Below, piece after piece: positions 7,129-8,351 of a stretch of DNA of 8,351 nucleotides; position 1 is the first letter of the stretch; the number at the start of each line of letters is the position of its first letter. The notes beneath the pieces are model-generated. The model was not told the DNA's origin and did no database searches. It saw only the letters and a program-made list of their open reading frames with translations. Source of the DNA: an uncultured Ruminococcus sp. (GTDB lineage: Bacteria; Bacillota; Clostridia; Oscillospirales; Ruminococcaceae); the NCBI GenBank assembly GCA_947177345.1, contig CAMWUB010000047.1, positions 1 to 8,351 of the forward strand. The letters are read 5' to 3'. A program made the position numbers and the translations under genes.

Positions 7129-7140
7129 GGTCATGAGACC
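7129..7140 (-). other. Mini-hairpin GGTC-TCAT-GACC in the scaC-scaA gap
   Basis: A 4-bp stem with a 4-nt loop, 21 nt upstream of the scaA start and a few bases before its ribosome binding site. No U-run follows, so it is not a terminator. It resembles in size and position the hairpin in the scaA-scaB gap. Nothing else recognisable was found in the 116-nt gap. Confidence 0.3.
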
Positions 7141-7223
7141 CATTTAATACTTTAAAATTTTCAGGGGGGTATATTCCTTTGAAATGGGGACAAATCAGAT
7201 AATCTTTGCTGGAGCGGATTCAA

Positions 7224-8066
7224 TCAGTCAAGTTCTGAAGGAAGTCCTAAAATATGCTTCTGTATTTCAAGAGCGTCAATAGTAGTTACACCACCATCAC
7301 CATTGACATCAGCATTTTTCCTGCCCTGTTCTGTAATTGGGAATCCGTCTGCGTTACAGATGTTCTGCATAATAAGTACAGCATCAGCAATATCTGTTTT
7401 ACCACTTTCATCAGCATCGCCTTTAAGGTATTTGTCATTTGAGCCGGAATTACCTGGATTTGATGATGAACCACCCAGATTAATTTCACCATTTGTTGCA
7501 TTAACGTCATATCTTATTACGTCTTTGTTCTTGAAATAACCCACGCTTATGACATCGTTCTGAACGTCTGAACCAGGATAAGTATTTCTTGAAGCTGGTA
7601 CTATTTCAATCGGAATCACACCTGTAGCACCTTCAGCAATAGTACCATTCACTGTACAGAAAACGCCGTCGCCGTTCATCCAGTATGAAGTATCATCAAG
7701 TGATGTTGACCAGATAAGTGAAGTAAGACCTTTTTTATTATCTATACTGCTGTCAAAAATTGACATCAATGCAGATGAAGGGTCCTTTTCCACAGCGTCC
7801 GTCTTAGCGAGTGAACCTTCCTCCACTGAGTCTATTGTAATAAGACTGCTGTCATACTTTATTGCGAAGTCACAACACTGAATACCATTGGCGGGAACAT
7901 TCGCAAGTGATACGTCTACTGAAAATTTTTCGCCTGCATTTGCCGAAATCTTACCGACTGAAATCTGCACTGTTTCACCGGCTGCGAAAACTGGAGCAAT
8001 TGAGCAGACTGAAAGCGAGAGCATCGCAGCTGATACTGCCCCGATGACTATCTTTTTTGCCTTCAT
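7224..8066 (-). CDS. scaC: ScaC-like adaptor scaffoldin: signal peptide, one cohesin, dockerin
   Basis: A 280-residue secreted protein. Residues 1-28 are a signal peptide (lysines at 2, 4 and 5, a hydrophobic core, cleavage near VFA-A). Residues about 33-197 form a single cohesin with the typical motif GIQCCDFAIKYDSSLITIDS. Residues 198-211 are a short Gly/Ser/Asn linker. Residues 212-280 are a dockerin with two canonical calcium loops: D217, D219, S221, D228 and D253, N255, D257, D264. In R. flavefaciens, ScaC is an adaptor: its dockerin docks on a ScaA cohesin and its cohesin accepts dockerins of another specificity. That role is inferred here from architecture and gene order. The start at 8066 is preceded by a perfect AAGGAGG 7 nt away. 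The reading frame extends 43 codons further upstream, but that part has no ribosome binding site and would bury the signal peptide. It is the first gene of the likely operon; scaA follows after 116 nt. An unnamed single-cohesin scaffoldin is the alternative. Confidence 0.85.
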   Translation of the reverse strand: MKAKKIVIGAVSAAMLSLSVCSIAPVFAAGETVQISVGKISANAGEKFSVDVSLANVPANGIQCCDFAIKYDSSLITIDSVEEGSLAKTDAVEKDPSSALMSIFDSSIDNKKGLTSLIWSTSLDDTSYWMNGDGVFCTVNGTIAEGATGVIPIEIVPASRNTYPGSDVQNDVISVGYFKNKDVIRYDVNATNGEINLGGSSSNPGNSGSNDKYLKGDADESGKTDIADAVLIMQNICNADGFPITEQGRKNADVNGDGGVTTIDALEIQKHILGLPSELD

Positions 8067-8073
8067 AGTTTTT

Positions 8074-8080
8074 CCTCCTT
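8074..8080 (-). promoter_or_regulatory. Ribosome binding site of scaC (AAGGAGG)
   Basis: A perfect Shine-Dalgarno sequence 7 nt before the ATG at 8066. It decides the start, since the open frame continues upstream to an ATG at 8195 with no such site. Confidence 0.9.
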
Positions 8081-8092
8081 CTTTAAAAATGT

Positions 8093-8125
8093 TATATAAT
8101 AAAGGAACATAAGCCCCTTTATATA
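8093..8125 (-). other. AT-rich stem-loop just upstream of the scaC ribosome binding site
   Basis: On the minus strand TATATAAAGG pairs with CCTTTAT(T)ATATA with one bulged base and a loop of about 10 nt. It ends 12 nt before the AAGGAGG. It may influence translation or mRNA stability, but the AT-rich arms make it a weak call. Confidence 0.3.
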
Positions 8126-8137
8126 TCAGATTTAATA

Positions 8138-8155
8138 AAATCCGCAAGCGGATTT
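8138..8155 (-). terminator. Leader hairpin upstream of scaC, terminator-like or operator
   Basis: A perfect inverted repeat, AAATCCGC-TT-GCGGATTT on the minus strand. As RNA it would fold as a 7-bp stem closed by a CUUG tetraloop, followed by UUAUU. It lies about 40 nt after the predicted transcription start and 71 nt before the scaC start, so it could attenuate transcription of the sca operon. As double-stranded DNA it is also a good 18-bp operator. Which role applies cannot be told from sequence. Confidence 0.45.
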
Positions 8156-8201
8156 GATACGATGAAAACATGAAATGAAAATCATATTTAATCATGATTT
8201 C

Positions 8202-8230
8202 ATTATATAACAGAACTTGAAAAAAGTAAA
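8202..8230 (-). promoter_or_regulatory. Candidate sigma-70-type promoter for scaC (proximal)
   Basis: On the minus strand a -35-like TTTACT (8230-8225, four of six matches to consensus) is followed after exactly 17 nt by a perfect TATAAT (8207-8202). Transcription would start near 8195, leaving a leader of about 128 nt before the scaC start. It is the best promoter match upstream of the gene, though AT-rich DNA gives chance hits. Confidence 0.55.
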
Positions 8231-8277
8231 TAGGTTTATAAGCATTTTGGTATTTTATATAAATAAGTCATTGCATA

Positions 8278-8296
8278 TTTGTATAATCTATACAAA
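8278..8296. promoter_or_regulatory. Operator-like inverted repeat TTTGTATA-ATC-TATACAAA
   Basis: Two perfect 8-bp arms separated by 3 nt. The length and symmetry suit a dimeric DNA-binding regulator. It overlaps the -10 of the distal promoter candidate and lies about 48 bp upstream of the -35 of the proximal one. No regulator gene is in the window and the protein that would bind is unknown. Confidence 0.4.
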
Positions 8297-8311
8297 AGAA
8301 CAGACTTTCAA
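8283..8311 (-). promoter_or_regulatory. Candidate distal promoter for scaC
   Basis: On the minus strand TTGAAA (8311-8306, five of six) lies 17 nt before GATTAT (8288-8283, four of six). The -10 element is weaker than in the proximal promoter and sits inside the inverted repeat at 8278-8296, as expected for a repressible promoter. Tentative. Confidence 0.35.
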
Positions 8312-8351
8312 AATTAAGGTATAATTGTAATTTTTAAAATTTATATGAATT

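Noticed and set aside
7141..7223. Separate promoter or terminator between scaC and scaA
   Set aside because: No -35/-10 pair with proper spacing was found, and no stem followed by a U-run; a TTGTCC has no -10 at 16-18 nt.
7982..8066. ScaC as a lipoprotein, from Cys21 in the signal peptide
   Set aside because: The residue before Cys is Val and not Gly, Ala or Ser, and a normal signal peptidase I site (VFA-A) follows at about 28.
7224..8195. Longer scaC product starting at 8195
   Set aside because: The extra 43 residues lie upstream of a perfect AAGGAGG and ATG, would place the signal peptide inside the protein, and overlap the predicted transcription start.

Overview
The window is a minus-strand block of three consecutive genes for secreted cohesin-bearing scaffoldins of a cellulosome. 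Gene order (single-cohesin/dockerin adaptor, then two-cohesin/dockerin scaffoldin, then a giant multi-cohesin scaffoldin), Thr-rich linkers, domain types and AT-rich non-coding DNA match the scaC-scaA-scaB part of the sca cluster of Ruminococcus flavefaciens. The source is therefore most likely R. flavefaciens or a close rumen or gut relative, possibly a metagenomic contig. This assignment rests on remembered family architecture, not on a database search.

Layout, in the direction of transcription (right to left). Positions 8351-8067 are an AT-rich upstream region with two promoter-like hexamer pairs, one operator-like palindrome and a terminator-like hairpin in the leader. Positions 8066-7224 are scaC (280 aa: signal peptide, one cohesin, dockerin). 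After 116 nt comes scaA at 7107-5332 (591 aa: signal peptide, a divergent long cohesin-like domain, a typical ScaA cohesin, Thr-rich linker, dockerin). After 51 nt comes scaB, from 5280 to the left edge and still open there (1760 codons seen: signal peptide and ten cohesins). Neither gap holds a convincing terminator, so the three genes are probably co-transcribed. Each gap carries a 12-nt mini-hairpin just upstream of the ribosome binding site.

How they would work together, following the R. flavefaciens model: dockerin-bearing enzymes bind the ScaA cohesins. ScaC can plug its dockerin into a ScaA cohesin and offer a cohesin of different specificity. The ScaA dockerin binds the ScaB cohesin array. 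ScaB would be anchored to the cell through a C-terminal dockerin that lies outside this window, as would cttA and scaE.

The most notable features are in scaB. It has at least ten cohesins of several subtypes. Its first cohesin is nearly a copy of ScaA cohesin 2. Cohesins 3-7 are close-packed while the distal ones are separated by long Thr linkers. A 37-residue pure Thr run leads into a GC-rich 33-nt edge that looks foreign and may be an assembly artefact. No transposon, tRNA, rRNA or CRISPR array was seen.
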